Below, piece after piece: positions 11,889-21,916 of a stretch of DNA of 64,000 bases. Made by a program: the position numbers and the translations under genes. Position 1 is the stretch's first letter; each line of letters begins with the position of its first letter. The notes beneath the pieces were generated by a model that saw nothing but the letters and a program-made list of their open reading frames with translations, did not search any database and was not told where the DNA came from. The stretch is from Streptomyces sp. NRRL F-6676 (lineage in GTDB: Bacteria; Actinomycetota; Actinomycetes; Streptomycetales; Streptomycetaceae): positions 1-64,000 of the forward strand of contig NZ_JOHS01000049.1 in NCBI RefSeq assembly GCF_000725625.1. Reading direction: 5' to 3'.

Positions 11889-13307
11889 TCAGGAAACCCT
11901 GCGCGCCAGCGCCAGATACATCGCGTCCGTACCGTGCACATGCGGCCACAACTGCACATCCGGCCCGTCCCCCAGCGCGGGCACCCCCACCAACAGCGGC
12001 CGCGCATCCAGCAACTCGACCCCCGGATGCCGCTTCAGCACATCCCCCACCACCGCCCGCGTCTCGGCGAGATGCGGCGAGCACGTCGCGTACCCCACGA
12101 CGCCCCCCACCCGCACCGACCGCAACGCCATCTCCAGCAACCCCCGCTGCAACGGCGCGAATCCGTCCAGATCCTCCGGGCGGCGCCGCCACCGTGCCTC
12201 CGGCCGCCTCCGCAGTGCCCCGAGTCCGGTGCACGGCACATCCACCAGCACCCGGTCGAACGTCCCGGGCCGCCACGCCGGCCGGGTCCCGTCGGCGGTG
12301 ACCACCTGGTAGGGCCCGGGGTTGCCGTGCAGCGCCTTGGCGACCAGCCCGGCCCGGTGCGGCTGCTTCTCTGCGGCGACCAGCGCGGCCCCGCGCTCCG
12401 CGGCGAGCGCGGCGAGCAGCGCCGCCTTGCCGCCGGGCCCGGCGCACCCGTCGAGCCACAGCTCGTCGCGCCCCTCCACGGGGGCGTTGGCGAGGGCGAG
12501 CGCGACCAGCTGACTGCCCTCGTCCTGCACCCCCGCACGCCCTTCGCGCACGGCCTCGACGGCCCCGGGCTCGCCGCCCTCGGTGAGCCGGACTGCGTAC
12601 GGCGACCAGCGGCCCGGCTCGGCGGCCGGCTCGCGCAGCAGTTCCTCGGCGGTGGCCCGCCCCGGACGTGCGACGAGGGTGACCTCGGGCCGTTCGTTGT
12701 CGGCCTCGAGCAGGTCCTCGATGCCGGCCCGGCCGCCGCCGAGGGAGTCCCACAGCGCGGAGACGATCCAGCGGGGGTGCGAGTGCACGACGGCGAGATG
12801 GTCCTCGGGGTCCTCGTCGTACGGCGGCGCGACCTGCTCCAGCCAGCCGTCGAGATCCTGCCGGGCGACCTTGCGCAGCACGGCGTTGACGAACTTGGCC
12901 CGCCCGTCGCCGAGCACGACGCGGGCCAGCTCGACGGAGGCGGAGACGGCGGCGTGCGTGGGGATGCGGGTGCCGAGGAGCTGGTGGGTGCCGAGGCTGA
13001 GCACGTCGAGCACCGGCGGGTCCACCTCGCGCAGCGGCCGGTCGACGCAGGCGGCGAGGACGGCGTCGTACGTGCCCTGCCGGCGCAGTGTGCCGTAGAC
13101 GAGCTCGGTGGCCAGCGCGGCGTCCCGGCCGTCGAAGCCGTCCTTCTCGCGGGCCTTGCGCAGCAGCGGGGGCAGGACGAGGTTGGCGTACGCGTCCCGT
13201 TCGTCCACCGCGCGCAGCGCCTCGAAGGCGAGGATGCGGACGGGGTCCTTCTGGGGCCGGCGGTAGGGCTTGCCGGGTTTACGGGGACGGCGGGGCTGAT
13301 CGCTCAC
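11889..13307 (-). CDS. rsmB: 16S rRNA (cytosine-C5)-methyltransferase RsmB
   Basis: The 472-residue protein has an N-terminal NusB-like RNA-binding domain (about 20-165) and a C-terminal Rossmann SAM-dependent RNA m5C methyltransferase domain (about 230-470). The SAM motif is LDGCAGPGGKAALLA. The two catalytic cysteines of the family are in VDVPCTGLG and GYATCSPHLAET. Family members methylate C967 of 16S rRNA. The N-terminus is rich in Arg/Lys/Pro (KPGKPYRRPQKD). It is the gene after fmt on the minus strand, separated by 124 bases. fmt-rsmB adjacency is common in bacteria and links translation initiation with rRNA modification. Confidence 0.96.
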   Translation of the reverse strand: MSDQPRRPRKPGKPYRRPQKDPVRILAFEALRAVDERDAYANLVLPPLLRKAREKDGFDGRDAALATELVYGTLRRQGTYDAVLAACVDRPLREVDPPVLDVLSLGTHQLLGTRIPTHAAVSASVELARVVLGDGRAKFVNAVLRKVARQDLDGWLEQVAPPYDEDPEDHLAVVHSHPRWIVSALWDSLGGGRAGIEDLLEADNERPEVTLVARPGRATAEELLREPAAEPGRWSPYAVRLTEGGEPGAVEAVREGRAGVQDEGSQLVALALANAPVEGRDELWLDGCAGPGGKAALLAALAAERGAALVAAEKQPHRAGLVAKALHGNPGPYQVVTADGTRPAWRPGTFDRVLVDVPCTGLGALRRRPEARWRRRPEDLDGFAPLQRGLLEMALRSVRVGGVVGYATCSPHLAETRAVVGDVLKRHPGVELLDARPLLVGVPALGDGPDVQLWPHVHGTDAMYLALARRVS

Positions 13308-13431
13308 GAAAAAGGTGCTCCGGGTCGCAGAACGGGCTGTCCGCCCAGCCTACGCGGTGTGCGCCGGGCGCCCCGCGGCCGTGGTGGACGCCGGGCGCCG
13401 ACGGCCGGAGCCCCGTCGGCCGCCGCAGCGG

Positions 13432-14364
13432 TCAGCCGCCCAGCCGCTCCCCCTCGACGATCCGCACGCCCCGCGCCCAGTCGGCCGCGCGCATCGGCTT
13501 CTTGCCCTGCGCCTGCACCCACAGCAACTCGACGGCGTACGAGCCGGTGCCGACGTGGACGCTGTTCTTGCCGACGGCGAGGGCGCCAGGGGCGAGGTCG
13601 GTGTGCTCGGGGGCGAGGGCGAGCTGGATCAGCTTGAGCCGCTCGCCGCGGAAGGTCGTCCAGGCGCCGGGGGCGGGGGTGCAGCCGCGCACGACACGGT
13701 CGACGCGCAGCGCGGGGGCGGACCAGTCGACGCGCGCGTCCTCCACGGTGATCTTCGGAGCGAGCGTGACGCCCTCGGCGGGCTGCGGTACGGCCTCGAG
13801 GGTGCCGTCCTCGATGCCGTCCATGGTGGCGGCCAGCAGCCCGGAGCCGGCGAAGGCGAGCCGGGTGAGCAGGTCGCCGCTGGTGTCGGTGGGGCGGATC
13901 TCCTCGGTGACGGTGCCGTACACCGGACCCGAGTCGAGCCCCTCCTCGATGAGGAAGGTGGAGGCGCCGGTGATCTCGTCGCCCGCCATGAGGGAGTGCT
14001 GCACGGGGGCGGCACCGCGCCAGGCGGGCAGCAGCGAGAAGTGCAGGTTGACCCAGCCGTGGGCCGGGACGTCGAGGGCGACGCGGGGCAGCAGGGCGCC
14101 GTAGGCGACGACGGGGCAGCAGTCGGGGGCGATCTCGCGCAGCCGGGCCAGGAAGTCCTCGTCGCGGGGCCGGCGCGGCTTGAGCACCTCGATGCCGGCC
14201 TCCTCGGCCCGCTCGGCGACGGGGCTGGCGATCAGCCGGCGGCCCCGCCCGGCCGGGGCGTCGGGGCGGGTGACGACCGCGGCGACCTCGTGCCGCCCGG
14301 AGGCGATCAGGGCGTCCAGGGCGGGGACGGCGACCTCGGGGGTGCCTGCGAAGACGAGCTTCAT
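13432..14364 (-). CDS. fmt: Methionyl-tRNA formyltransferase
   Basis: The 310-residue enzyme transfers formyl from 10-formyltetrahydrofolate to initiator Met-tRNA. The N-terminal formyltransferase domain shows [19 protein letters not shown], the catalytic region [18 protein letters not shown] (Asn and His of the triad) and a GSGPVYG-like loop. A C-terminal OB-like tRNA-binding domain follows (from about residue 205). The frame is open to 14523, but ATG 14364 begins the canonical [10 protein letters not shown]. The gene is divergent from the HTH gene at 14664, so about 300 bases between them must carry promoters in both directions. Confidence 0.97.
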   Translation of the reverse strand: MKLVFAGTPEVAVPALDALIASGRHEVAAVVTRPDAPAGRGRRLIASPVAERAEEAGIEVLKPRRPRDEDFLARLREIAPDCCPVVAYGALLPRVALDVPAHGWVNLHFSLLPAWRGAAPVQHSLMAGDEITGASTFLIEEGLDSGPVYGTVTEEIRPTDTSGDLLTRLAFAGSGLLAATMDGIEDGTLEAVPQPAEGVTLAPKITVEDARVDWSAPALRVDRVVRGCTPAPGAWTTFRGERLKLIQLALAPEHTDLAPGALAVGKNSVHVGTGSYAVELLWVQAQGKKPMRAADWARGVRIVEGERLGG

Positions 14365-14524
14365 ACGGGTGTGTCGGCCTCTCGGGCAGGGTTGCGTACC
14401 GGCGGCGAAGTCGTCCCAGTCTATGGCCCGGTACCGACAGGGCCAGGCGTGGCCCGTTACCGGCGGAACCGGGGGTGCGGGCGGGTCCGGCGGGCGTACG
14501 CGAATGCTTCCGCGCCCCCACACC

Positions 14525-14568
14525 GTGACCAGTCACGCAAAAACGCGTTGGTCAAGAAGGAGTTGACC
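14525..14568. promoter_or_regulatory. Inverted repeats in the fmt/HTH-gene divergent region
   Basis: Two inverted repeats lie 96-139 bases before the HTH gene: GTGACCAGTCAC (14525-14536) and GGTCAA-N7-TTGACC (14550-14568). Their closeness in the divergent region makes them operator candidates, for example for autoregulation by the HTH protein. The spacing does not match the BldD consensus. I found no clear -35/-10 pair in the 14365-14663 gap. Confidence 0.3.
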
Positions 14569-14663
14569 CCGACGGACCGGCCCGCCCGGTCCAGACCTTG
14601 CTGCACCGTCTCTTCCTCCACTCATCTCCTCATCTCCTCATCGCCGGTTCGAGAGGCTTGTTC

Positions 14664-15200
14664 ATGGCCGACCACGCAACCCACGACGCCCAGGCCCGGG
14701 CCAGCCTGCACTTGCTGGTGCGGGACATCGAGCGGGTCCGCCGGCAGGTGGACGCACTGCGCACGCTCACCGCCCAGCTGGGCAACGTCTACCGTCCGCG
14801 CCGCTCCGGCCCCTCCGCGGGCTTCGTCGTCTACGGGCGGGCCCCCGCCCCGACCGTCCGCCTCGCGCAGGAACTGCGGGACAGCGTCGAGACCCTGGTC
14901 ACGGCGGCCGTGGACTTCGACCGCTCCCTGGGCTTCTCGTGGGACGCGGTGGGCTCCGCGCTCGGCGTCACGAAACAGGCGGTGCACCGGCGTTACGGTG
15001 CGCGCAGGGCGGCGGCGCAGGCCGCCGCCGAGGCGGAGCGCACGGCGGAGCCGGCGGGGTCGCCCCGGCCGGTCACCGCCGGCTCCGGGCTGCCGACGGT
15101 GCCGGCGGCGCGGGTGATGCCGACGCAGCCGAAGGCGGGCAGTCCGTCGCTCCGCGACGACCCCCGGCCTCCGGCGTTCCCCACGCCCCGCAACGGCTGA
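14664..15200 (+). CDS. Small helix-turn-helix protein of unknown function
   Basis: This protein of about 178 residues starts at ATG 14664 ([12 protein letters not shown]); the frame is open from 14598, but the earlier residues look like leader sequence. An N-terminal helical segment (about 10-45, [25 protein letters not shown]) could be a coiled coil. Residues about 75-110 include [22 protein letters not shown], a recognisable helix-turn-helix. The C-terminal 60 residues are Ala/Pro-rich and probably disordered. It is a conserved streptomycete gene between fmt and priA with no known role that I can name. It is the only plus-strand gene between 3.6 and 32 kb, converging on priA. Confidence 0.75.
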   Translation: MADHATHDAQARASLHLLVRDIERVRRQVDALRTLTAQLGNVYRPRRSGPSAGFVVYGRAPAPTVRLAQELRDSVETLVTAAVDFDRSLGFSWDAVGSALGVTKQAVHRRYGARRAAAQAAAEAERTAEPAGSPRPVTAGSGLPTVPAARVMPTQPKAGSPSLRDDPRPPAFPTPRNG

Positions 15201-15382
15201 CGGCGCACGGAGCCCCGGTCGGCCGGGGCTCCGCCCCGATTCCCGGGTTCGTCGTCGTCCGCGGGCCGGTGGGGGGTGCTTCGTGCCCCGCGGCGGAACC
15301 GCACGTTGATACAGCCCCGCGCCCCTCACGGGCGCGTCGGCGCCGGGGCTTCGCCCCGTGCCCTCTGACGGGGGCGGGCGGG

Positions 15383-17506
15383 TCAGCCGATGTCCGGTGG
15401 ATCGATCCGGATGCGCACCTCCGCGCCCCCGCCCCGTGCCATCCGGGCCGCCTGTGCTGTCTTCAGGGCCGCCGCGAGCTCCGCTCCGCTGCCCGGTGGG
15501 ACGCGGACCAGCGCGCGTTCCGCCGTCGTCGGCGGGACGGCGCCGGCCGGGGCGGTGACCGGGACCGGGCCCAGTATCTCCGCGTCCCCGGGCAGCTCGA
15601 CCACCTCCAGGAACTCCGTCACCGCGCCCACCGGTCCCGTCACCGCCGCCATGCGGAACACCGGCGGGAACGCCAGCTCACGCCGCTCCCCCAGCTCACG
15701 TACCGCGTGCCCGGACGGGTCCCAGCGGACCAGCGCCTGGACGGGCCGCAGCGTGGGCTCGGCGACGACCACCACCGTGCCCCCGGCCGGCTGGGGCCGG
15801 ACCAGCGCGGCCGCGCCGATCCACCGCCGCAATGCCTCCTCCCCCGCCCGCAGGTCCGGCCGGCCGAGCATCGCCCAGCCGTCGAGCAGCAGCGCGGCCG
15901 CGTACCCGCCCTCGGCGACCGGCTCGGCCCCGGGTGTGCTCACCACCAGCGCGGGTGTCCCCGGCACCGTGTCCAGTACGTGCTCGCGCCCCGATGTGCG
16001 CACCGGCACCGCCGGGAACGCCCGCCCCAGCTCCTCCGCCGTCCGGCGTGCGCCCACGATCTGCGCCCGCAGCCGGAACCCGCCGCACTCGGGGCAGTGC
16101 CAGGCCGGCTCCTCGGTGCCGCACCACACGCACCGCAGCTCGCCCGCATCCCGCGCCTCCAGCGGCCCGGCACAGCGCCCGCAGCGGGCGGGTTCCCGGC
16201 ACTGGGCGCAGGCCAGCCGGGGCACGTACCCCCGCCGCGGCACCTGGATCAGCACAGGGCCGTGCCGCAGCCCCTCGCGGAGCGTCTGCCAGGCGAGCGT
16301 GGGGAGCCGGGCGGCCCGGGCGGCCTCGTCGCGGGCCAGGTCCTGGTCCCCGACGGTCCGCACCAGCGGCGCGGTGGCGCGCACCCGTTCGCGGTCGGCG
16401 ACCAGGGGCGCGGCCCAGCCGCTCTCCACCAGTTGCGCGGCCTCCACCGTGCAGCTCCAGCCGCCCAGCAGGAACGCGCACCGGTCGCGGGTGGCGCGCA
16501 GCTCCAGTACCTCCCGGACGTGCGGGAAGGGCGCGTGGTCGTCGCTGTGCCCGGAGTCGCCGTCGTCCCACACGACGACCAGGCCGAGGTCGCGTACCGG
16601 CGCGAACATCGCGGCGCGGGTCCCGACGACGGCCCGCACCGCTCCCCGGCGCACGGCGAGCCACTCGCGGTAGCGCCGCTCCTGTCCCGCGTCGGCGGTC
16701 AGCACCACGTGCTGTCCCTCGCCCAGCAGGGCGGTGAGCGCGGCGTCGACCCGGCTCGCGGGCCGCCCGGACGGGACGACGACGAGCGCGCCCCGGCCCG
16801 AGGCGAGCGTCGCCGCCACGGCCCGGGCGATCTCCTCGGCCCACTCGGGGCCGGGCAGCGCCGTCCACACCGCCCGCGGCGCACGGCCCTCGGCCAGGGC
16901 GCGCAGAAAGCCCTCGCCCCGTTCGTAGCGCCGCCAGCTGCCGGGCTCGGGCGGCGCCGGCGGGGCCGGCGGCGGGTCCGACGCGCGGGCCTCGGCGCGG
17001 GCGTGCCGGGGCGGCACCGCCAGTTGCAGCACGTCGGCGAGGCTGCCCGCGTACCGGTCGGCGACGGCGCGGGCGAGGTCCAGCAGCTCGGGGCCGAGAA
17101 CGGGTTCCGGCGACACGACCTGGGCGAGGGCGGCCAGCGGCCCGGCGTAGTCGGACTCGGCGACCCGCTCGATCAGAAAGCCGTCGATGAGGCTCCCGCC
17201 CTCGCGCCGCCCCTCCCGCACCGTGCGCCCCCCGGCGCCGAACCGCACGCGCACCCGCACCCCGGGCTGCGCGGCTTCGTCCAGTTCCTCGGGCACGGCG
17301 TAGTCGAAGTACCGGTCGAGGTGCAGCACACCCTTGTCGACGAGCACCCGGGCCACCGGCAGCTCCTTGGCCAGCGCCGCACCGCGCCAGGTGCGCGGCT
17401 TGGCCCGGGGCACCCTGGCCTTGCGCACGCTCTCGCGGATCAACGCGAGCTGCTCCGGCGGCGCACCCTCACCCCCGGCCCCCGCCGTCCCGTCCTCGCT
17501 GCTCAC
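15383..17506 (-). CDS. priA: Primosomal protein N' (PriA), actinobacterial form
   Basis: The protein of about 707 residues has the PriA architecture: an N-terminal DNA-binding domain (DYAVPEEL... VRVRFG), a central helicase-like region, and eight zinc-ligand cysteines in two clusters (CAQCREPARCGRC and CVWCGTEEPAWHCPEC). The usual ATPase motifs are missing: the Walker A position reads VVPSGRPAS and the DEEH box reads DDGDSGH. This is the known actinobacterial pattern of a probably non-helicase replication-restart factor. I prefer GTG 17506 (MSSEDG) over the upstream ATG 17554, which overlaps the spacer hairpin side. It is the gene after metK, from which it is separated by a strong terminator. 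Confidence 0.9.
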   Translation of the reverse strand: MSSEDGTAGAGGEGAPPEQLALIRESVRKARVPRAKPRTWRGAALAKELPVARVLVDKGVLHLDRYFDYAVPEELDEAAQPGVRVRVRFGAGGRTVREGRREGGSLIDGFLIERVAESDYAGPLAALAQVVSPEPVLGPELLDLARAVADRYAGSLADVLQLAVPPRHARAEARASDPPPAPPAPPEPGSWRRYERGEGFLRALAEGRAPRAVWTALPGPEWAEEIARAVAATLASGRGALVVVPSGRPASRVDAALTALLGEGQHVVLTADAGQERRYREWLAVRRGAVRAVVGTRAAMFAPVRDLGLVVVWDDGDSGHSDDHAPFPHVREVLELRATRDRCAFLLGGWSCTVEAAQLVESGWAAPLVADRERVRATAPLVRTVGDQDLARDEAARAARLPTLAWQTLREGLRHGPVLIQVPRRGYVPRLACAQCREPARCGRCAGPLEARDAGELRCVWCGTEEPAWHCPECGGFRLRAQIVGARRTAEELGRAFPAVPVRTSGREHVLDTVPGTPALVVSTPGAEPVAEGGYAAALLLDGWAMLGRPDLRAGEEALRRWIGAAALVRPQPAGGTVVVVAEPTLRPVQALVRWDPSGHAVRELGERRELAFPPVFRMAAVTGPVGAVTEFLEVVELPGDAEILGPVPVTAPAGAVPPTTAERALVRVPPGSGAELAAALKTAQAARMARGGGAEVRIRIDPPDIG

Positions 17507-17555
17507 ACCAGCATTCTTACCAAAGGGCACTGACAACGGGCGGGGTGTCCGCATG

Positions 17556-17593
17556 CCGCGGGCCCGGCCCCCGAGGAGGGGCCGGGCCCGCGG
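17556..17593 (-). terminator. Strong hairpin after metK
   Basis: A perfect 16-base-pair stem, CCGCGGGCCCGGCCCC with GGGGCCGGGCCCGCGG, has a six-base loop. It begins 22 bases after the metK stop and ends 50 bases before the priA start on the minus strand. There is no U-tract, which is common for streptomycete terminators. Confidence 0.75.
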
Positions 17594-17614
17594 AAACGGC
17601 TGGATGCGCTCGGG

Positions 17615-18823
17615 TCAGAGACCCGCCGCCTTGCGCAGCGCGTCCACCCGGTCCGTGCGCTCCCAGGTGAAGTCGGCGAGTTCGCGGCCGAAGTGGCCGT
17701 ACGCCGCCGTCTGGGCGTAGATCGGGCGGAGCAGGTCGAGGTCGCGGATGATGGCGGCCGGGCGGAGGTCGAAGACCTCGCCGATGGCGGCCTCGATCTT
17801 CTCCGCGTCGACCTTGGCGGTGCCGAAGGTCTCCACGAACAGGCCCACCGGCTCGGCCTTGCCGATCGCGTAGGCGACCTGGACCTCGCAGCGGGAGGCC
17901 AGGCCCGCGGCGACCACGTTCTTGGCGACCCAGCGCATCGCGTAGGCGGCCGAGCGGTCGACCTTGGACGGGTCCTTGCCGGAGAAGGCGCCGCCGCCGT
18001 GGCGGGCCATGCCGCCGTAGGTGTCGATGATGATCTTGCGGCCGGTGAGGCCGGCGTCGCCCATCGGGCCGCCGATCTCGAAGCGGCCGGTCGGGTTGAC
18101 CAGCAGGCGGTAGCCCTCGGTCTCCAGCTTGATGCCGTCGTCCAGCAGGGCCTTCAGCTCCGGCTCGACGACGAACTCGCGGATGTCGGGGGCGAGCAGC
18201 GACTCCAGGTCGATGTCGCTGGCGTGCTGGGAGGAGACGACGACCGTGTCCAGGCGGACCGCCTTGTCGCCGTCGTACTCGATGGTGACCTGCGTCTTGC
18301 CGTCCGGGCGCAGGTAGGGGATGGTGCCGTTCTTGCGGACCTCGGACAGGCGCTTGGACAGCCGGTGCGCCAGGAAGATCGGCAGCGGCATCAGCGTGGG
18401 CGTCTCGTCCGAGGCGTAGCCGAACATCAGGCCCTGGTCGCCGGCGCCCTGCCGGTCCAGCTCGTCGTCGTCGCCCTCGACCCGGTTCTCGTAGGCGGCG
18501 TCCACACCCTGGGCGATGTCCGGGGACTGGGCGCCGATGGAGACGGAGACACCGCAGGAGGCGCCGTCGAAGCCCTTCTTGGACGAGTCGTAGCCGATCC
18601 CGAGGATCGTGTTGCGCACCAGCGTCGCGATGTCCGCGTACGCCTTGGTCGTGACCTCGCCGGCCACGTGCACCAGGCCGGTGGTGATCAGCGTCTCCAC
18701 GGCGACCCGGGAGGTCGGGTCCTCCTTCAGGAGCGCATCGAGAATGGCGTCACTGATCTGGTCAGCGATCTTGTCCGGGTGACCCTCGGTCACGGATTCC
18801 GAGGTGAACAGGCGACGGGACAC
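17615..18823 (-). CDS. metK: S-adenosylmethionine synthetase
   Basis: The 402-residue cytosolic enzyme makes SAM from methionine and ATP. Signature sequences are [21 protein letters not shown] at the N-terminus, [12 protein letters not shown] in the middle and the P-loop-like [16 protein letters not shown]. The frame is open to 19027, but GTG 18823 starts the family-standard sequence [10 protein letters not shown] and is preceded by GGGAG at six bases. Upstream (18824-19061) I saw no recognisable SAM riboswitch. In streptomycetes SAM level influences antibiotic production and differentiation. It is followed by a terminator, so it is probably its own transcription unit or the end of the coaBC unit. 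Confidence 0.97.
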   Translation of the reverse strand: MSRRLFTSESVTEGHPDKIADQISDAILDALLKEDPTSRVAVETLITTGLVHVAGEVTTKAYADIATLVRNTILGIGYDSSKKGFDGASCGVSVSIGAQSPDIAQGVDAAYENRVEGDDDELDRQGAGDQGLMFGYASDETPTLMPLPIFLAHRLSKRLSEVRKNGTIPYLRPDGKTQVTIEYDGDKAVRLDTVVVSSQHASDIDLESLLAPDIREFVVEPELKALLDDGIKLETEGYRLLVNPTGRFEIGGPMGDAGLTGRKIIIDTYGGMARHGGGAFSGKDPSKVDRSAAYAMRWVAKNVVAAGLASRCEVQVAYAIGKAEPVGLFVETFGTAKVDAEKIEAAIGEVFDLRPAAIIRDLDLLRPIYAQTAAYGHFGRELADFTWERTDRVDALRKAAGL

Positions 18824-19061
18824 AACGCTCCCTGGGGTTGCAGCGGCTGCTGGCTGATCATTGGTGGACGGGGCGGGGGCTGCGCCCGGCACGTCCGGTG
18901 ACAGTTTATCGGTCATGCCCGGCCACGGGCCCACCCGTCTCGCCTCTCGGGCCCACTGTGACCTGCGGCACGGGCATTCTGCCCAATGCCGGGCCCGCTT
19001 TCCAGGGGTCCGGGCACGGTGCACCACCGGAGTGGGCGGGTCCGCCGGGCGGCCGGCGCGT

Positions 19062-20273
19062 TCAGGTGAGGCGCGTGGCCACGAGGTCCCAGACGGTGTC
19101 GGCCAGGGCCTCCTTCGGCCCGTGCGGTACGGGGGTTTCGCTGCCGTCGGCGCCCAGGACCACCGCCTCGTTCTCCTCGGCGCCGAAGGTGCGGTGCTCC
19201 CCCACCTCGTTGACGACGAGCAGGTCGCAGCCCTTGCGCGCCAGCTTGGCGCGGCCGTTGGCGAGGACGTCGTCGGTCTCGGCGGCGAAGCCCACGATCA
19301 CCTGCCCGGGCCGCGCCCGGTCGGCCGATATCTCCGCGAGAACGTCCGGATTGCGCACCAGCGCGACCGGTTCGGGCTCCTGGCCGTCCTTCTTCTTGAT
19401 CTTGCCGGCGGCGTACACGGCGGGGCGGAAGTCGGCGACCGCGGCGGCCATGACGACGGCGTCGGCGTCGGCGGCCGCCTTGAGCACCGCCTCGCGCAGC
19501 TGGACCGCCGTGCCCACCGGGACGACGTCGACGCCGGCCGGGTCGGGCAGCGCGGCGTTGGCGGCGACCAGTGTGACCCGGGCACCCCGCGCGGCGGCGG
19601 TGCGGGCGAGGGCGTAGCCCTGCTTGCCGGAGGAGCGGTTGCCGAGGAAGCGGACCGGGTCGAGCGGTTCCCGGGTGCCGCCGGCGCTGACCACGACGTG
19701 CCGCCCCGCGAGGTCGGGTTCGGTCGCCCCCCGGGCCAGGACGCGGCGGCACACCTCGAAGATCTCGGCCGGGTCGGGCAGCCGCCCCTTGCCGGTGTCG
19801 ACGCCGGTGAGCCGGCCGACGGCGGGCTCGATCACGACGGCGCCCCGGCGGCGCAGCGTCGCCACGCTCTCCCGGGTGGCGGGGTGCTCCCACATCTCGG
19901 TGTGCATCGCGGGGGCGAAGACGACCGGGCAGCGGGCGGTGAGCAGGGTGTTGGTCAGCAGGTCGTCGGCGAGGCCGTGGGCCGCCCTGGCCAGCGTGTC
20001 GGCGGTGGCCGGGGCGACCACGACGAGGTCGGCGGCCTGGCCGATGCGCACGTGCGGCACCTCGTGGACGTCGTCCCAGACCTCCGTGGAGACCGGGTTG
20101 CCGGAGAGCGCGGACCAGGTGGCGGCGCCGACGAAGTGCAGCGCGGAGGCGGTGGGGACGACACGGACGTCATGGCCGGACTCGGTCAGCCGGCGCAGCA
20201 GTTCGCACGCCTTGTAGGCGGCGATGCCACCACTGACCCCCAGGACGACCTTGGGCTTGCTCACCGGGTTCAC
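19062..20273 (-). CDS. coaBC: Bifunctional phosphopantothenoylcysteine decarboxylase/synthetase
   Basis: This bifunctional coenzyme A biosynthesis protein has about 403 residues. The N-terminal CoaC flavin decarboxylase half (1-185) shows [30 protein letters not shown] and the FMN-binding residues. The C-terminal CoaB synthetase half shows [26 protein letters not shown] and KIKKKDG. GTG 20273 has GGGAGG four bases upstream; GTG 20264 is the alternative. The gene lies downstream of rpoZ and upstream of metK in the conserved actinobacterial order gmk-rpoZ-coaBC-metK-priA. A hairpin separates it from rpoZ. Confidence 0.96.
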   Translation of the reverse strand: MNPVSKPKVVLGVSGGIAAYKACELLRRLTESGHDVRVVPTASALHFVGAATWSALSGNPVSTEVWDDVHEVPHVRIGQAADLVVVAPATADTLARAAHGLADDLLTNTLLTARCPVVFAPAMHTEMWEHPATRESVATLRRRGAVVIEPAVGRLTGVDTGKGRLPDPAEIFEVCRRVLARGATEPDLAGRHVVVSAGGTREPLDPVRFLGNRSSGKQGYALARTAAARGARVTLVAANAALPDPAGVDVVPVGTAVQLREAVLKAAADADAVVMAAAVADFRPAVYAAGKIKKKDGQEPEPVALVRNPDVLAEISADRARPGQVIVGFAAETDDVLANGRAKLARKGCDLLVVNEVGEHRTFGAEENEAVVLGADGSETPVPHGPKEALADTVWDLVATRLT

Positions 20274-20336
20274 CGGGCCTCCCCGTTCTCGACACCCGTA
20301 CGCCGACGAGCCGCGGCGTACGGGTTCCATGACACA

Positions 20337-20371
20337 CCACAGGCCCGGCAGTCGCGCTGCCGGGCCTGTGG
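20337..20371 (-). terminator. Hairpin between rpoZ and coaBC
   Basis: A perfect 15-base-pair stem, CCACAGGCCCGGCAG with CTGCCGGGCCTGTGG, has a five-base loop. It lies 44 bases after the rpoZ stop and 64 bases before the coaBC start. It probably terminates or attenuates the sIHF-gmk-rpoZ transcript. Confidence 0.75.
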
Positions 20372-20414
20372 AAAAACCAGCTTCAGTCTGAAAATGCTAC
20401 TGCCGTGACCGCAC

Positions 20415-20687
20415 TTACTGCGCCGGGCCCTCGACGGCCTCGGAGGTCAGCAGACCGGCGTTGATCTCGCGCAGGGCGATCGAGAGCGGCTTCTCGTGGA
20501 CGTGGGTGTCGACGAGCGGACCGACGTACTCGAGGAGGCCCTCGCCGAGCTGCGAGTAGTACGCGTTGATCTGGCGGGCCCGCTTGGCCGCGTAGATCAC
20601 GAGGCTGTACTTCGAGTCGGTGGCCTCGAGGAGCTCGTCGATCGGCGGGTTGATGATGCCCTCGGGCGCGGTGATGGAAGAGGACAC
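20415..20687 (-). CDS. rpoZ: RNA polymerase omega subunit
   Basis: The 90-residue protein contains the omega signature [31 protein letters not shown]. Omega assists assembly of the beta-prime subunit into RNA polymerase. Length and ATG start 20687 are typical for actinobacterial omega. It lies 41 bases downstream of gmk, an arrangement conserved across bacteria that couples nucleotide metabolism with transcription. A strong hairpin follows the gene. Confidence 0.97.
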   Translation of the reverse strand: MSSSITAPEGIINPPIDELLEATDSKYSLVIYAAKRARQINAYYSQLGEGLLEYVGPLVDTHVHEKPLSIALREINAGLLTSEAVEGPAQ

Positions 20688-20728
20688 GCTCTACCTTCCG
20701 AAAGGTGGGATGGGATCGCAGAAAACGA

Positions 20729-21322
20729 TCACACTACGTCCATCAAGGCTAGCAGCTCGCGCGCCACGTCCTCGACGGAGGTGTTGACAAGGGTCACGTC
20801 GAACTCCGATTCGGCCGCGAGTTCGATCTTCGCCGCCTCCAGACGGCGCTCGATCACCTCGGGCGGCTCGGTGCCGCGTCCGGTGAGCCGGCGCACCAGC
20901 TCCTCCCACGAGGGCGGAGCCAGGAACACCAGCTGGGCCTCCGGCATGGACTCGCGGACCAGCCGGGCGCCCTGGAGGTCGATCTCGAGAAGAACCGGTT
21001 CGCCGGCCTCCAGCCGCTCCAGCACGGCGGCGCGCGGCGTGCCGTAGCGGTTGCCGGCGAACTCGGCCCACTCCAGGAGCTCGCCGTTGGCGATCAGCTT
21101 GTCCATCTCCTCGTCGGTGACGAAGAAGTACTGGACCCCGTGCTTCTCCCCGGGGCGGGGCGTCCGGGTCGTCGCCGACACCGAGAGCCAGACCTCGGGG
21201 TGCTCCTTGCGCATATGGGCGACGACCGTGCTCTTGCCGACCCCGGAGGGGCCGGAGAGCACGGTCAGCCGCGGACGTGCGTCCGGGGGTACGGGGGTCG
21301 TCCCCCGGGGTGTTACAGCCAT
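20729..21322 (-). CDS. gmk: Guanylate kinase
   Basis: The 197-residue enzyme phosphorylates GMP to GDP. The P-loop GPSGVGKS is at residues 24-31. The GMP-binding segments are [35 protein letters not shown] and [10 protein letters not shown]. The 20-residue N-terminal extension before the P-loop is Pro/Arg-rich, as is usual in streptomycetes. It lies 37 bases after the sIHF stop, so the two are very likely co-transcribed. Confidence 0.97.
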   Translation of the reverse strand: MAVTPRGTTPVPPDARPRLTVLSGPSGVGKSTVVAHMRKEHPEVWLSVSATTRTPRPGEKHGVQYFFVTDEEMDKLIANGELLEWAEFAGNRYGTPRAAVLERLEAGEPVLLEIDLQGARLVRESMPEAQLVFLAPPSWEELVRRLTGRGTEPPEVIERRLEAAKIELAAESEFDVTLVNTSVEDVARELLALMDVV

Positions 21323-21359
21323 GCGGCGATTATTCCAGCAATCCCGGGGTGCCCCGGAC

Positions 21360-21683
21360 TCAGCTGGCCTGGCTCCCGAACTCGCGCTCCAGGGAGGCGA
21401 TCTGGTTGGAGCCGAGGCCGCGGACCCGGCGGCTCTCGGAGATGCCGAGCCGCTCCATGATCTGCTTGGCGCGGACCTTGCCCACGCCCGGCAGGGACTC
21501 CAGGAGTGCGGAGACCTTCATCTTGCCGATGACGTCGTTCTCCTGGCCCTGCTTGATGACCTCGTGAAGGGAGGCGCCGGAGTGCTTGAGTCGATTCTTC
21601 ACCTCGGCCCGCTCCCGGCGAGCCGCGGCGGCCTTTTCGAGCGCGGCTGCGCGCTGTTCGGGGGTAAGGGGCGGAAGAGCCAC
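21360..21683 (-). CDS. sihF: Streptomyces integration host factor sIHF
   Basis: The 107-residue basic nucleoid-associated protein begins [25 protein letters not shown] and contains the helix-two-turn-helix segment [22 protein letters not shown]. Actinobacterial IHF-like proteins bind and bend DNA, affect topoisomerase activity and influence sporulation and antibiotic production. The frame is open to 21746; GTG 21683 gives the family's exact size and has GAGGTGA as ribosome-binding site seven to eight bases upstream. It starts a unit with gmk and rpoZ. Confidence 0.95.
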   Translation of the reverse strand: MALPPLTPEQRAAALEKAAAARRERAEVKNRLKHSGASLHEVIKQGQENDVIGKMKVSALLESLPGVGKVRAKQIMERLGISESRRVRGLGSNQIASLEREFGSQAS

Positions 21684-21792
21684 GCCTACGTCACCTCGGA
21701 TGTCGAACTGTCGGATACGGACCGGTGAGGAACCTAGTCGTCCCACACCAGGTGAGCCACGAGCAACACGCTTGCCCGTTCACTCTCGACGG

Positions 21793-21821
21793 AGACTAGC
21801 GGTCAAGTCCGCGAGAGTCAG
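21793..21821 (-). promoter_or_regulatory. Possible sIHF-gmk-rpoZ promoter
   Basis: On the minus strand CTGACT is followed after 17 bases by TAGTCT, a vegetative-type -35/-10 pair that matches TTGACA in four of six positions. It ends about 110 bases upstream of the sIHF start, in the 233-base gap after pyrF. This is visual pattern matching only. Confidence 0.35.
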
Positions 21822-21888
21822 CGAGAACAGCGGAAAAGTCCTGGTCAGCCTCTGTCGAGCCCGACATTTACGGCATACCGGCCCGGAT

Positions 21889-21910
21889 TTGAGCCTGTAT
21901 TCAGGCTCAA
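21889..21910 (-). terminator. Hairpin after pyrF
   Basis: The perfect nine-base-pair stem TTGAGCCTG/CAGGCTCAA has a four-base loop and starts seven bases after the pyrF stop. It is the likely end of the pyrimidine operon. Confidence 0.6.
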
Positions 21911-21916
21911 GCGCTG

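Noticed and set aside
15383..17506. PriA as a damaged helicase gene
   Set aside because: Loss of Walker A and the DEEH box is the known actinobacterial PriA state, and the zinc cysteines and length are intact.
18824..19061. Possible SAM riboswitch before metK
   Set aside because: No recognisable SAM riboswitch core or paired helices could be found by eye in this gap.
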